A stretch of 64,000 bases of DNA from Amoebophrya sp. A120 (Eukaryota > Sar > Dinophyceae > Syndiniales > Amoebophryaceae). Numbering within the stretch: position 1 is the first letter of the stretch; every line of letters begins with the position of its first letter. The position numbers and the translations under genes are program-made. Positions 1 through 12,194 of this stretch are shown piece after piece. Location of the stretch: the NCBI GenBank assembly GCA_905178155.1, contig CAJINV010000025.1, positions 164,453-228,452 on the forward strand, in the 5' to 3' direction. The notes under the pieces were generated by a model, which was not told the DNA's origin, searched no databases, and worked only from the letters and a program-made list of their open reading frames with translations.

Positions 1-514
1 TTTCTTGACGGTATTATATCTACGATCTTAACGGATGCTCATGCATCACAGATTTTGCTCGTGTGTTGATACAACTAGAACTTAGTACAAGGTTAGCAAC
101 GTCACAACTTCGAGACCGAAATGAATTTGCATTGCGTACGGGACATCAAATGAATGACAACAACTGGTTTTAGACTCTGAGCAATAAAACAACAATGCTT
201 CAGGTTTGCTGAAAAAGTTGCTGAACGTACAAGAAACCGAGGACCACAATATGGCAAAAGCAAAAAACAGCTCTCCACGACCAGACTAGTAGAAGCAAGT
301 AGGTTCAAAAACCGTCGACGTCGTATCTTTCCGTTGCATGTAGTTGATCCACTATTTCCTCGTGCAGAAGTTGCACAGCGCTCCTGAATCTGCTTTGCAA
401 GCGGGCGATCATGGATCTATTAAGGACATGCGCTGTGTGTTTGTCGTGCGGAACAGATCATGCATTTTTCAGGATGACGTGTCACGAAGGAAAAGGTCGT
501 GGGAAGAGAGATGA

Positions 515-1061
515 AACTCGCCATTCACGTTCTACTCTGTTAAGCCGTCTGGTGGCTGGGCTCTTGAAATTTCCATACACGAAACCGTTTTTCTCACCGG
601 TGGCGCCTGTTTGAGCTGCCTGCAGATAGACGACCAAGGCCGCGTGGGTGTGGATTTTCTGAACTACCTATTAAAGTGAAAAATGCTCCCACCCCAGAAC
701 TTGGCAGCGTTTGCATTGCAAACTTTTCTAGTGGAAACATTCCCCGCCTTGCCTATATCAGCATCACAAATTTCCCATGCTGAATAGCTCAAAACTGTGT
801 TGCAAAGGAGCTCAACAGCAGGCGGATCTATTATGCAAAAGATACCTTGCGCGCGTAGATCTAGATTCTGCATCAGAAAGGCTCGCAGTCCTTTCTTGCA
901 AGACAAAAAGCTTTCATTTGGAAACTTTGCATGAGAAACTTTTGCAAGTTCTGGGGTAGGGGCATTTTTCATTGTAATACTACCAGCTTCTACCGCCAGA
1001 CCTCCGCACGGGCCACAAGGTCAGCGGTCTGCAGATGAGTCAGTGGGCGCCAACATGTTGA
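515..1061 (+). CDS. unidentified protein, 3' exons
   Basis: Not recognised. One frame is open from after the TGA at 512-514 to a family F introner at 669; excision of that introner plus one CTACC copy continues the frame through LLPPDLRTGHKVSGLQMSQW to TGA at 1059-1061. The exon reads ...GGACLSCLQIDDQGRVGVDF..., with a few cysteines. No ATG lies in frame, so the 5' exon or exons must lie further left or behind an unresolved intron. The only support is the introner with a perfect TSD and the open frame on both sides of it. Confidence 0.35.
669..979. mobile_element. introner, family F
   Basis: 311 bp. TSD CTACC at 664-668 and 980-984, perfect. The ends carry inverted GAAAAATGCTCCCACCCCAG / CTGGGGTAGGGGCATTTTTC. 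Its only sibling here is at 37931. Confidence 0.9.
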
Positions 1062-1694
1062 GAGCCAACGGAAAGACGAACGGGTGTTGGTGATGTAGAT
1101 GCCGCATGTTGACGTCAAGAGTGGCGGTTCGGCGTGGTAGGCTCTCCACCTGAAATAAAATGTGAGAACGTAGAATAAAAATGTTGACATCGTTGTTTTT
1201 GACTACCAAACCTTACCCGAACAGGAACTGTGTTGCAAAATTTGCTTACTTCGGACGGTTCTCCAAAACGACGAAAGCACGGCACTGCGAAACGACTGTC
1301 GGGGGAGGATTCCTTGCTTTAAGAACTGGCACGACGCTATGTTGGCTGTTGCTCGTCGTGTTCGATCCCGCTGATACTTAAGTGTTCCGTCTCCGCCGTT
1401 GTAAAGTAGTTTAATCTGATGTAAGAGCAAGAAGAAGGAAGAAGGACGGCTAGCGTGCCAGGAGTCGTGCGAGTGAAACCTGGTTTGTTGTGTGGTATCA
1501 TCTTCAGCTTGATGCATCTCTTTGCCATGAGCGAGGGCGTAGTCTGCGTCAACGTGGGGTCGTCATCATCAAGCAGGCTGGACGCAGTTTCGTTTCCGTA
1601 GTGATGCTGAAACGAACACGAACTAGTTCTATACGTAGCGAAAAATCCGCAGCAAACTAGTACCTCTATTTTTGGTTGATTAATTCCTTCTAAT
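1062..1694. other. intergenic
   Basis: No supported gene. Open frames here, on either strand, are short and have no recognisable content. It should hold the 3' end of the preceding gene and the leader of the DOT1-like gene. Confidence 0.4.
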
Positions 1695-3944
1695 ATGGTC
1701 TCGTCTTGCGCTTGCCCCGCACCCGCGGCCGCCTTGCCAAGCGCAGAAGGTGCAAATCCTAATTCCGCTTCGGCATCATCCCGCTCGCCGCAACACGGCG
1801 GCAACAGCACGGCTTCCCTGTGCAACTCGACTCCGCAGCACGAGGACGCCTTTTCCCTCGAACTTGAAAACGAAAACCCGATCGAGAACTCGGCCCGCCC
1901 GCGGAAGCTTTCGGACAAGAAAAAAGCGTGCCTGGTCGAGGGAAACCAATTGCAGAAGTTTCTCGCGGACATTCTGACTGCGAAACAAGGCATATGACAG
2001 TGCACGACTCCCCCTCCTCCTCATTTGGCATGCAAAATGCCTGATTTATATTTACGCCTTGGCCCTTGGCACTCTTTGCATGGCAAGTTCTCGCAGCCCA
2101 AATAGCACTTCTACACTCGTGTTCAAATTTGTCATGCAAAACCTGTATTCTTGCTTACACTTGTATTGCTGTTCATGCAATACAAGTGAGGGGGAGGAGG
2201 AGTTGTGCGCTCTCATAAGGGAGGACCCCACCGCTGCACCGGCCCAACCAGACCGAGACGAAAAGCGCGATTGAGAAAATCCGGACAGCGTTTTTGGTTC
2301 CATCTGCCATGTTGAAGGCGGAAAAGGAAAACGAGATAAATAGCGTCATCTGCGCGGTGGACAATGCGAGCACGTCTTGTACGTCGACCAATCGCTCTAC
2401 AACAAGCGCGTCCTCTTCATCGGAAAACGAAGATGGTGGTCGTGCGAAGGATTCTTCTGCTTGCGGCTCTGCACCTCCTGCTAGATATACCGCCGCCCCG
2501 AGGACTCCCGCTGCAGCAGACTCAACATCTTCAGAGGAACTACAAGTGAAACATCAAAGGAGCGGCCTGCAGTCGCCGGAACAGCTGGCGCAGGTTTATG
2601 GAGAGCTTCCTTTCACGACCGGGGAGCAACTGTATGAGAGTGCACAACTACCCCCCTCCCCCTCATTCATTGTCATGCAGAACCGCAAATCCATTTGGTG
2701 CCCTTTGGCACTGTTTGCATGACAAATTTCGGAAGGCCAAACAGTACTACTTTCGGCCAGTGAACTTGTCATGCACAGGCCCCAGGAGTCCTGGCGTTTG
2801 TATTGCTGTTCATGCCATACAAGTGAGGGGGAGGGGGACTTGTGCACTGTCATAAACTGTTTGGCAGTTACTTCGCCTGTGAGGGTCTCCTCGGAAGCAT
2901 ATTCGCGGACGACGTTTTCTACGATGTCGGCTCTGGCTTTGGCAAAACGGTGCTGCAAGTCTACCTGACCACGCGCGTCCGCAAAGCGGTCGGGATTGAG
3001 CTCGGGGACACGCGACACGAGTTTTCAGTGCTGCTGAAGGACCGGCTGCTGCGTGAGTTGTTCTGTCCAACGAGCGACATCGAATTTAAACAGGGCAAGG
3101 TCGGAGATCACGTCTTGCCCACTGAATCCGGAAAGACCAATACAGCAACGATCCCTCCTGCTGCTTCTCTCCACCAGTTCGCATGCCGAGGCGTGTTTTT
3201 TCGCCACGAGAACATGTTCCACGCCCGGATGTCGGACGCCACCATTGTCTTCTTTTCCAGCTTGATGTTCAGCGATCCGGCCATCGAAAAAATGGCGGCA
3301 AAAATTTTGACCGAGTGTCCCAACTTGCGCTTTTTCGTGCTGCTGAGTGAGCTGCCATTGTCGCTGTGCGCGGCGGGCGTGGGACGGGATGATGCGGGTG
3401 AAAATAAAGCTGAGACCACGACGCGCTGCTTTCCGTATTGGGAAATGGTCAGCTCGCACAACCTATCAACTGCAAAAATGTCTGGGTCTGGAAGAACGCA
3501 AGATTTGTCATGCATACTTCTCATGACCCATGATGCCTGTAATGCATGGCCTAGCATCGCAGACTTTTAGAGGGCCTCCTGATGCACCTTCCGCATGAGA
3601 AATGCCCTGCCCGTGTGCCACAAATTGCACCCCTCTTGCTGGTCATGCAATACAATTTTTTTTAGAGTCCAAAAACAGCATGACAATCTTCCAGACCCAG
3701 ACATATTTGCAATTCATACGACCTAGCGATGGGCTGGTCGGACAAAACGCCAACGCATAGTAAACTAGGACTACAGCCAGTTTATGTGTACAGACCTGTG
3801 AACATAGCGAGGTACCCCGACAACTCGAAAGCTGCTGCTGAAGGCAGCGACAGGCAAAAATTCTTGCTACAACACCTCCAAGGCGACGAAAGCGACGCCA
3901 GCTATGATGCGGACGCTCCTGCTACGCCGAACCCGAATCTGTAG
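1695..3944 (+). CDS. DOT1-like histone lysine methyltransferase
   Basis: A SAM-dependent methyltransferase with the DOT1 fold, expected to methylate histone H3 in the nucleus (H3K79 in other eukaryotes; target here inferred). Exons 1695-1992, 2223-2632, 2860-3463 and 3724-3944 give 510 residues. Residues 1-220 are Ser/Thr-rich and probably disordered. The DOT1 core begins near residue 224 with YGELPFTTGEQLFGSYF, a sequence that exists only after the introner at 2633 is removed. SAM motif I, FYDVGSGFGKTVLQVYL, follows near residue 254, then AVGIELGDTRH, and DATIVFFSSLMFSDP near 361, a good match to the DOT1 order. Three introners interrupt it. ATG 1695 is the first in frame; an upstream exon is not excluded. 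The short tail after residue 437 is weakly conserved. Confidence 0.85.
1993..2217. mobile_element. introner, family B
   Basis: 225 bp. TSD AGGCA 1988-1992 / AGGGA 2218-2222 (4/5). Starts TATGACAGTGCACGAC, ends GTTGTGCGCTCTCATA. In the DOT1-like gene. Confidence 0.9.
2633..2854. mobile_element. introner, family B
   Basis: 222 bp. TSD AACTG 2628-2632 / 2855-2859, perfect. Removal of element plus one TSD (227 nt) moves the frame from phase 2 to phase 1 and recreates the DOT1 core sequence GEQLFGSYFACEG. Confidence 0.95.
3464..3718. mobile_element. introner, family A
   Basis: 255 bp. TSD CAACC 3459-3463 / CGACC 3719-3723 (4/5). Inner ends GTCTGGGTCTGGAAG / CTTCCAGACCCAGAC. Last intron of the DOT1-like gene. 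Confidence 0.93.
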
Positions 3945-4647
3945 ATGTTGTGCTGCGCGATCGCGAAGCTCTAGTGCCACCGTCGTGCTACTCGTCTATT
4001 CTACTATGAGTACTATCATTTTCGTCGTTTTTTCTATCATTTTCGCCGTTCTTGCAGGAGGCGTTGTGTCATTGAAAGTAGGGGAAAATATTTTCGGTTC
4101 GCTACAGTCATTGTCTGTACAGCTGGAAGAAATCCATCGGTACCGCTGCGACTGCGGAAGTCGGTCCATGGGATTCTGATAGGACTTTTGGGAAGACTAA
4201 AGAAAGAAGAACCGTACAAAACAAGCGTCAACCTGACAAACTGCTCGCAAAGAATTTCGTTAAGCTAGTCCAACCTCCGCAAATCGAATGAAAAAGGCGT
4301 CCAAACAACATCTACACTCAATCATCGTATGGGCTGCTTTTTCGTTTACCAAAATATTAAATCGCAAATCTCCAACAAGATGGATCTTCGTAATTCCATC
4401 CCCGTACGTCGTGGTTCTTGCGCAGTGAGGACCTTACATCCACACGACAATTTGCAAGAAGTTTTTCACTTCAGCATGCTTCTGTAGTGCGTTTTTTGTT
4501 GCTGCGTGCTTCTATGTTAGAATTGGGATACTTGATTGGGTTTTTGTTAACCTTAACTACTCGAGGACAGACGCTGAGTCTGATTAGCATAATTGCGATA
4601 GCGTACAATCCATCACCAAGAACATTGTTTTCCACCTAGCAACAAGC
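3945..4647. other. intergenic
   Basis: AT-richer than its flanks. An open frame at 4418-4639 has a hydrophobic stretch but no other support. No introner is present. Confidence 0.4.
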
Positions 4648-7600
4648 ATGTCACTGATAGTTTTCTACGTGCTCAGCACTGCTACAACGACGCTGGTCGT
4701 TCTGGCAGCGGCGCAGGAGGGCCGGGAGCACCGTCCCAGGGACGAAGGAACGAAATCGAATGTGGTCCTCCACAGCGTCGGAGATGCTAGTGCGCGTCGC
4801 GGCCTACGCGGAACAAGGAACGACTACACGATGAAGCGGGCCGCGGCGCATCAAAAGCAGCTGACCTCGAAAGGAAACAAGAACCGCAGAAGCAAAAGTG
4901 GTAGCTCATTCTCCTTATCCACCTTTCTAGCGAAAGAGCGTCAGCGGAGAAATAAAAAGGAAAAGTGCAACTTCGACGAACAGGCGCAGGAGGTTCCTCG
5001 GAGGTTGCCGAAAAGAACAACGGGCGCAGGAGGTTCCTCGGAGGGCCGCGGTAAGAGTAGTGGTGGTGGGGCAACAGCAGACCTGCTTTCATCTTCCTCT
5101 AGTAAAAATAACCGTGGGGATGCTCTTGCTCTTGAAGGTGCAGCTGTTGTGCGGAGTGGGCTCGAGCAAGACCGCGCACTGAAACCCGGGCCTGTTCCGC
5201 TGCCCCCGGGCGGTGGGGAGGAGACGAAAGTTTTTACTGATAGCCGTCAACCAGAACCAACGAGCGCGAAAAAACGAGCCTTCACTGTCGACCACGTTTT
5301 CGAACATCCCTACGGACTCCACAACTGGGGCATCATCTTTCCCGAGGACACGGAGAGTAGAGAAAACTCGTTCGCTGCTACTAGTAGAAGTGCCAGCACC
5401 TCTTCGGACACTAAGCTTGACGTGATGATTCGCGCTCCCCGACGGGACTTTTACAAGTGCGGAAAATCGAACGACGCCGTGCCGAACTACCGTGCGTTTT
5501 TCTGGGACAACAGGAACATCATGAATACAGCGCCAAGAAGTCCAAGTAGTGTTGAAGAAGAAGAGATGAAAAGAAAGCCGCCAAACAAGATCACCATCAA
5601 TACCTGTGCGCAGAAGTGCTTGGAGCTGGGCCCGGGTTGCGAGGCAGTCACGCTGATCGCGCAGGACAGAGGATTCTACTTTGACAACGGCGAAGCTGCA
5701 ACTACACCGAAAACAATGCCCGCAGGGAATATCAACGACTACGAATTCGATAACGCGTTTTGCATGGGCTGCACGAAATTTGTGGACAACAGCCCCTTCG
5801 CAGACGGCATCGCCGACAATCTGAACGGCATTTGGCTCCCCTTTGCCGTCAGGGAGAACGGGTTCGCGAAAACCTTTCAGAAGGTGCAGCTGGAGCTTGG
5901 TCCTGGAGTGATGGAGGAGTACCGCAACGCAGTGACGGGGCGTATACATTGCAAAATTATCGTACTCTCGTGCGGAATTATCGCAGTCATGCATTACAAA
6001 TTTCTTATGCTTATCCTTTCTTGAGGTAAATCCGGATTACAAATTTCACTTCTCATGCTGAGGAACTTTGTGATGCGATTTATATTACGATAGTACGATA
6101 CTTTTGCCATGCATAAAGCGACAATTATCGCAATTGTACAACGCACTCGCGGGAAACGTGTCCCTTCCTTACAGTGCGGACAATTTTCGAATCACCACAC
6201 CCCGTGCGGTGGTGGATAGAAATGCAAGATACCAATCGTCCAGCGCTTCAACACCAACCTCGTCGACGCAGAAGCGGGATTGCGGGAACAAGCGCGTGGA
6301 CCAGGAGTGGGTCGTGCACTACATGCCCTACGGGTCCTGTGTAACTCTGCGGTGGTATATGAGAGTGCACAACTACTCCCACTCCCCCTCATTTGTATGG
6401 CATCAGCAGCATTACAAACACCAGTACAGGTAGCCCCTGTGCGTGACAAGTTCTTCATGCGCCGAGTGTAGTACCGTTTGGATTTCCGGAATTTGTCATG
6501 CACGCGGTGCCACAAGGTAGCTTGCCAACTGGATTCGGGTTTTTGCATGACAAATGAGGGGGAGCAGGGGGGGTTGTGCACTGTCATATGGTACGACCTA
6601 AAGGTCTTGGCCATCTGCGGGGACGAGGAGGAAAAACGAACTGCGGAGCTGGTGTCTGATGGTAACAACATTAACCAGGTTGTTCTGCAAACCTACGCCT
6701 GCAACCGCGCCGCCGCGTTTGCCACGTCCGAGAAGGATTACGGCTGCTATGACCTGCAGCGGGCGAACGTGACGCGGCACTATATGGAATTGCAGCTGGC
6801 GGCGATGTACGACACGTGCCTGGATGGAATTTGGATTGACTACAACCGCCGCCGTGCCGACGACGTAGTGGACATGGTGGTGTCCATTCTGGAGACCATG
6901 TGGCACCGCGACGGGAAAATGCTCAAGTTCGCGGTCCTGCCCGACGGCAACACGCACGACGCGGCAAAGGACATCCGAGAAATCACCAAGTGGGACTCGT
7001 CCCTAAACCTGCGCTGGGTCAACCACGAGCTGTACCACACCTGGACCACGGGCGGGAATAAGAGAAACCCTCTAATCCCCACCTTCCGCGAGAACCTCCC
7101 GATTGCCAGTGCGGTTTCGAATGGTTTGTACTATAAGGTAGCTTGGAACCACTTCAACCCGAGGGTGCAACGGGAATCCTGGGGCGCGGTGGCGAACCTC
7201 GCCGGGGCGTTTCCCTGGCCCTGCGGCGCTTATGGAAACGATTTGACGTGGCTGCAGAAGTTTTACCAGGCTTGCCAAAACACGAATGGGCAAGAAATTG
7301 ACAGCAAAACCGGCCGGAAGAAAATTCCCTGCGTTGGATTGGTGTATCCCCAGTTCTGCGACTGCTACCAAACCCTGCACTTCTGCTGCCACGCGGAGTG
7401 TATGCATTGCAAAAGCATCGTACTCGTGGTACAAATGCATTACAAATTTCCTCAGCATAAGAAATAAAATTTGTACTGCGGATTTAGCCTGAGAACAAGA
7501 TTTGCAATGCATGTTTGCCGATTAATACTAAGAGTACGATACTTTTGCACAGGATATAGTGTAAGCTCGCGGGCGTCGCCGGCGAGTACCCCTGTCTGTC

Positions 7601-7958
7601 TTTCACGAACCAGCTGGCCCAGCACGACAGCCGGTGGCACGCCGACATCGTGCAAGTGGTCACGTGGAACGACTACGGCGAGGGAACGCAAATCGAGCCG
7701 GCAACCCTGCGGTCGAAGGACGCGGACACGCGAAAAGTTTACTACGACAGGGCGGCGAAGAAGTGGAAGTGGAAGCGGGTGTTTCCCTGGATGAGTGTCA
7801 CGTATAAGAACTACAAAAACACGAAGTACCAGAAGTGGCGGCCGTTCGCGGAGAAAAGGGAGAAGACCGGCGGCAGCGTCGGGTTTCTCGTGCAGCTGCG
7901 CGACATGATTAGCCGGAAATTTCCGAAGGATGACGAAGCGAAAAAAACGTACAGGTGA
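4648..7958 (+). CDS. secreted glycoside hydrolase, GH71/GH99-like
   Basis: A large secreted or lysosomal glycosidase; substrate unknown, though relatives act on alpha-mannan or alpha-glucan. Exons 4648-5942, 6121-6357, 6594-7400 and 7562-7958 give 911 residues. The first 22 residues (SLIVFYVLSTATTTLVVLAA) form a signal peptide, followed by about 190 low-complexity basic and Ser-rich residues. A Cys-containing region (NTCAQKCLELGPGCEAVTLI) resembles a PAN/apple-like module. The catalytic domain holds CLDGIWIDYNRRRADDVV near residue 589 and ends with VTWNDYGEGTQIEP near 813, the signature of GH71/GH99-like enzymes, whose Glu is the likely catalytic acid. Three introners lie in the coding region and all joins are in frame. 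Assignment to GH99 versus GH71 is not possible by eye. Confidence 0.8.
5943..6115. mobile_element. introner, family C
   Basis: 173 bp. TSD GGGCG 5938-5942 / AAGCG 6116-6120 (3/5). Starts TATACATTGCAAAATTATCG, ends TTTTGCCATGCATA. In the glycoside hydrolase gene. Confidence 0.88.
6358..6588. mobile_element. introner, family B
   Basis: 231 bp. TSD TGGTA 6353-6357 / 6589-6593, perfect. Splice product reads TLRWYDLKVLAICGDEEEK. Confidence 0.95.
7401..7556. mobile_element. introner, family C
   Basis: 156 bp. TSD GAGTG 7396-7400 / TAGTG 7557-7561 (4/5). Lies just before the exon with the WNDYGEG motif. Confidence 0.92.
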
Positions 7959-8585
7959 AAATAGAAAAAAACGAGCATCTTGTTCTGTGCGCAAAGCTCT
8001 ATCCGCGTGCGTCATTATTCGATGTACGATTCGATGAAGATTTGGATTTCATGTTTGTTTTTAAACAACAACATTTGGCTCTACTACGTTTCATCTTGGG
8101 GAGGCATTCGCATCTCTACTCGAATTGGAATTACTGATTCGCGAAACAATATCAGTACAAAGTAGATAGAACATGCAGCAACTCGCACAGGTGTTTGTGT
8201 TATTCCTCTGGTACTCGCCCTGACGCTTTTCCTCGGAACCAAATGACAACTCGGTGTTTGTCTCACTTGGAGGTCGTGTTCGGGATATGGTGAAGTTTGA
8301 CCACCACCTGTTGGCAAAAATTCTACCTCATACATTCTACTCCAAGTAGGCTTCTTTGTGTGCAGCTGCTAGCAAGCAAGAATCCTAATAGGACAATTTG
8401 AGAGACGCCGACACGTGAGAAATTTCACAGTGAGACGCTGAGCTGCATTTCTTTTTCTTTTCTCATAGGAAACGAAGCAGACACTGCTTTTGCTTAACAT
8501 TGCTGCAACATGAGCGTCAGTTCGTTGTCTTCGTGCGCGCACGCCCATGCGAGCCTTGCCATGGGCCGCTAGCACTAGCTCCTGA
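7959..8585. other. intergenic
   Basis: AT-rich; no gene, introner or repeat recognised. Confidence 0.4.
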
Positions 8586-11500
8586 ATGAGTGCCACGACG
8601 CAGAAGATGCCTTCGCTCCTCCGCTATTTCGTCCACCTCGCCGTGCGCAGCCTGCTGTACCACATGTTACGGCTTGTGCGAAAGGTCGCCGCCGCTACTG
8701 CTGCCACGATTTGTTTGCACCACGACTGGAGGACGGCACGACGAGGCTTCAGTTTGTTCAACTGGCCACTCGGCCCCGCGCTGCTCTTCGTGGGACGGTA
8801 CCGGCTGGCCGTGGCTTCACCAAATACGGGACAGGATCATGATGTTGAATCAGGAGCGGAAGCCACTCTGCTGGACGAGGATGTTCTTGGGGCCACTACC
8901 ACTGATGACGGCGACAACTTGCAGGAGCTGGATATCGTGACAAGGAGCCTTGCAGATGCGAGCGAAACGGATGATCAGTCATCCCCTGGTACTACTGCGG
9001 GGATAATAGCCCAACGACCATCTCTCCAAGCTACCAAGTGGTTTCTCGCGGAGTTTCCGGAGCACATGCAGTCGATTCGCAACATCCCGCTCCCGTGCGA
9101 GTACTTTGGGCACATGTACAGTTTCGAGGTCAGTTTCGCCCAGTTTCTCCGCGACAACAGCGAGCAATTTGTGGTTTCCGACCCGCTCCAAGCGGACTTC
9201 ATCCTCCTCCCCCACTGCATCACGATGGTGTACCACGCGCTGCGCTACCAGCTGGGGTTCAATACGAGGCGGAAAACCTGGGAGGCCCTGGACCTGTCGC
9301 AGCGGGTATCAAGATGAAAAATCCCCCCTCCCCATACTAAAACGGAGATTTGTGTAGCATGAGTTGCTACCGCAAATCATGTCGTCATGCTAGAAGGCCG
9401 AAGATGCGGACTGTAGTGCTGGAAGGCTTGGGAAAGCCTTGCATCTTCAGCATGACAGGAGGCAACTGGAAGTGGGGAACAGCATGACAAATGTGTGCCT
9501 GCAATTCAGCCCAAGACTGCGTCGCGTGGCCTTCTAGCAATACCAGCCGACTTGTGTACTCAAATACAGCATCACGCATTCCGTTTTCGATATGGGGAGG
9601 GGGGATTTTTCTTCACAATAGCGGGAGTACTTGATTCCCATCATCAACTGGGCGAAAGAGCAGGAGTGGTACAACACCTTCGATGCGGTGAGGAACACGA
9701 CGAACGGTTTGAAGTTCGTTATCCCTTTTGCCATGGACAAGGGCCGGGTCGACTACCCCATCGCGTCCAAAGCGAGCGCCGAGTGGCACGCCGTAACGAC
9801 GGTGGGGGATAAAAACTGGCTGCGGAGCGAAGCCGGGCAGAAACTGCTGTTTCTCAAGGCAGCTGCAGCTTCCACGACTTCTTCACGACGGCGCGTAGAC
9901 GAAGATTCCTTTCCCGGTGTTGAGCTCGCGTCACTGTCCGCCGATGAACAAGTGGATACCGTTGCATCTTCCCAAACCATTGAACACCCAGAGTTGCGGA
10001 AGGTAGTGGAGACCGAAACGACCGAAGTAGAACGTGGCAACATCAACGTCGACGATTCTGATCCGCTCGAAGAGGCGATTAAAACCAGCACCCAAACGGT
10101 CGAGAAGCTGCAGCAGAAACACGATGAAAAGTCGGAGGACTATTGGAACACAAACGAGTGGATCGACCCGGTTTTCCACTATCACGAAGAGAAAAAAATT
10201 TTGCGATTTCTGTTGCAAGAACGGAAGAGGAGAAGAGAGACTAAAGGAGTTGCCGTTCACCAGGACCACGTCGAGCCGCAGCAACTCCCCTTCGACCCTT
10301 GTTTTAACCAGACCTCGGTGTCGAAGCGGCCTTTCCTCTACTACGAGCAGGACGTTGTTGTCCCGGTGCCAACCGCGTTCTACTTCACGGAAGAAGCAAA
10401 GGCGACAGAAAATAGTATGCAGTGCAAAAGTCTCGTACTCGTACTAGTTGCGTTTTTATTCATTACAAATCTTTTGCTTAAGGCAAATCCGCATTACAAA
10501 TTTAATCTGTATTAATGCTAAGTCAATTTGTGATGCAATTTATACTAGTACGATGCTTTTGCAATGCATAAATAGAAGCCGGCTTCTCTTCCTCGCCGCC
10601 AGCGTGAACAGCTGCACACGACTATGAAAAGGAAAAATCCCCCCTCCCCATATCAAAAAGGAAATCTGTGATGCTGGATTTGCGTACACAAATCAGATTT
10701 GTATTGCAGGAAGGCACTGCGACCAGATCCCCAGGCTAGCTAGGGGCGTATGGGTCTAGTTGTTCAGCATTGCAAACGGCTGACCTTTAGGCCCAACAGC
10801 ATGCCAAATCGCTTTTCTATAATGCGGCGGAAGCGTCTGCGTTTGTCCTCTATGCAAGACAAATGCGATTTGTGACCTCAAATCAGCAACGCAAATTTTC
10901 GGAAAGATGCCTTTTCGATATAATGGGAGGGGGGATTTTTCCTCTCAATAACGACGGCTGGTGAAGGACGTTGCGAAGGTACTGTTTGAACAGGATTCCG
11001 ACGTCCTCGTCTTGGATAAAACGGTGGAGCGGCATGTTTGGCAGAACTACATGTACGAGACTAAGTACTGTCTGGTTCCTGACGGCTTCAGCTCGGTGTC
11101 CGCGCGATTGTACGAGGTGATTCTCCACGGCTGCGTCCCGGTTCTCGTCACCGACGCGTTCCACGGCGCGTTCGAAAATTCCCTCCCCTGGTATGAGAGT
11201 GCACAACTCCCCCTCCTCCTCATTTGTCATGCAAAATACCAAATCCAAGCGGTACTGCGTGGTACTGTTTGCATGACAGATTCCGGAAGCTGCCCAAGAA
11301 ACAGTACTACACGAACCGCATGAACTTGTCATGCTTAGGCTCCACAGGTGGGGGCGTCTGTACTCCTGTTCATGCAATACAAATGAGAACGAGGGGGACG
11401 AGTTGTGCACTGTTATACGTGGAAAGACTTCGCGGTCTTCATCAATCGGGTGGATCTGCCGTTTATCCTGTGCAAAAGTATCGCACTCGTATTGCAGTCA

Positions 11501-12194
11501 TGCATTACAAATTTTTTTCTCAAGGTAAATACGCATTACAAATTTTATCTCTCATGCTGAGGGAATTTGTCATGCATTTATACGAGTACGACAGGACACT
11601 TTTGCAGTTCATACCGTTTTTGCCGAAACTGCTGAGGGAGGAGATCTCAGTATCCTGAGTAAAAATGTCCCCACACCAGAGTTGTCATGCAAATCTGCAT
11701 GCCAAAAAAGTTTCTCATGCGAAGCCCCATAAGAACCATTTTCTTATCCTGGTGTAATGCTAGAATCAGCATGATATGCTAGATCTGTGATGCTTCGGAA
11801 CTAGCTAAACAGGATTACACTAGAAGGATAAATTTGTCATGCGAAACCACCAGAGGTGGCGGATTTGTCTAGCGGATTCCCCATCTTGACTCTGGGGTGG
11901 GGACGTTTTTGCTCAGGATACTCAGAGGAAGAGTACTTGGAAAAGCACAGAATCATCACGAAGATTCACCCGTATCTGCATGAAGAGACCGGGTTTTTCT
12001 GGCAGGCGTTGTTCAAAGAGTTGCAACTGAAGAAAAGGACTGTTGTGAAAAAAAGAACTATGTCTACGCGAATCTTCACGTCGAGAAATAAATATTCTGC
12101 TCTTGAAACAGTCGTAGATCAGGACGAAGATCATGTAGTTGAGACTGCTCATGGTCCTCCTCTCGAGGAAAAGCAAACCGAATTTTTCAATTAG
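8586..12194 (+). CDS. exostosin-family glycosyltransferase (GT47-like)
   Basis: A Golgi-type glycosyltransferase of the exostosin family, expected to add a sugar from a nucleotide-sugar donor to a glycan; the actual sugar is unknown. Seven exons (8586-9306, 9626-10415, 10576-10622, 10956-11191, 11423-11463, 11619-11650, 11926-12194) give 711 residues. A hydrophobic N-terminal stretch could be a signal anchor. The N-terminal exostosin half shows CEYFGHMYSFEVSFAQFL near 170 and ADFILLPHCITMVYH near 202. The C-terminal half shows KYCLVPDGFSSVSARLYEVI near 555 followed by HGCVPVLVTDAFHGAFE, the classic GT47 donor-site pattern. Between them is an acidic, low-complexity spacer (about residues 320-440). 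Six introners interrupt it, leaving exons as short as 32 and 41 nt; every join keeps the frame. Confidence 0.85.
9307..9620. mobile_element. introner, family E
   Basis: 314 bp. TSD GCGGG 9302-9306 / 9621-9625, perfect. Ends GAAAAATCCCCCCTCCCCAT and the inverse. Confidence 0.95.
10416..10570. mobile_element. introner, family C
   Basis: 155 bp. TSD AATAG 10411-10415 / 10571-10575, perfect. The 47-nt exon that follows encodes RLLFLAASVNSCTR. Confidence 0.95.
10623..10950. mobile_element. introner, family E
   Basis: 328 bp. TSD ACGAC 10618-10622 / 10951-10955, perfect. Confidence 0.95.
11192..11417. mobile_element. introner, family B
   Basis: 226 bp. TSD CCTGG 11187-11191 / CGTGG 11418-11422 (4/5). 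Splice product SLPWKDFAVFINRVDLPF. Confidence 0.93.
11464..11613. mobile_element. introner, family C
   Basis: 150 bp. TSD CCGTT 11459-11463 / 11614-11618, perfect. Only 41 nt of exon separates it from the preceding B element. Confidence 0.95.
11651..11920. mobile_element. introner, family D
   Basis: 270 bp. TSD CTCAG 11646-11650 / 11921-11925, perfect. Follows a 32-nt exon. Confidence 0.95.

Noticed and set aside
1337-2005. 222-codon minus-strand frame over the first DOT1 exon
   Set aside because: It overlaps a + strand exon supported by introner joins and has no recognisable content.
5089-5994. 301-codon open frame on the minus strand
   Set aside because: Shadow of the glycoside hydrolase exon, which has a signal peptide and conserved motifs.
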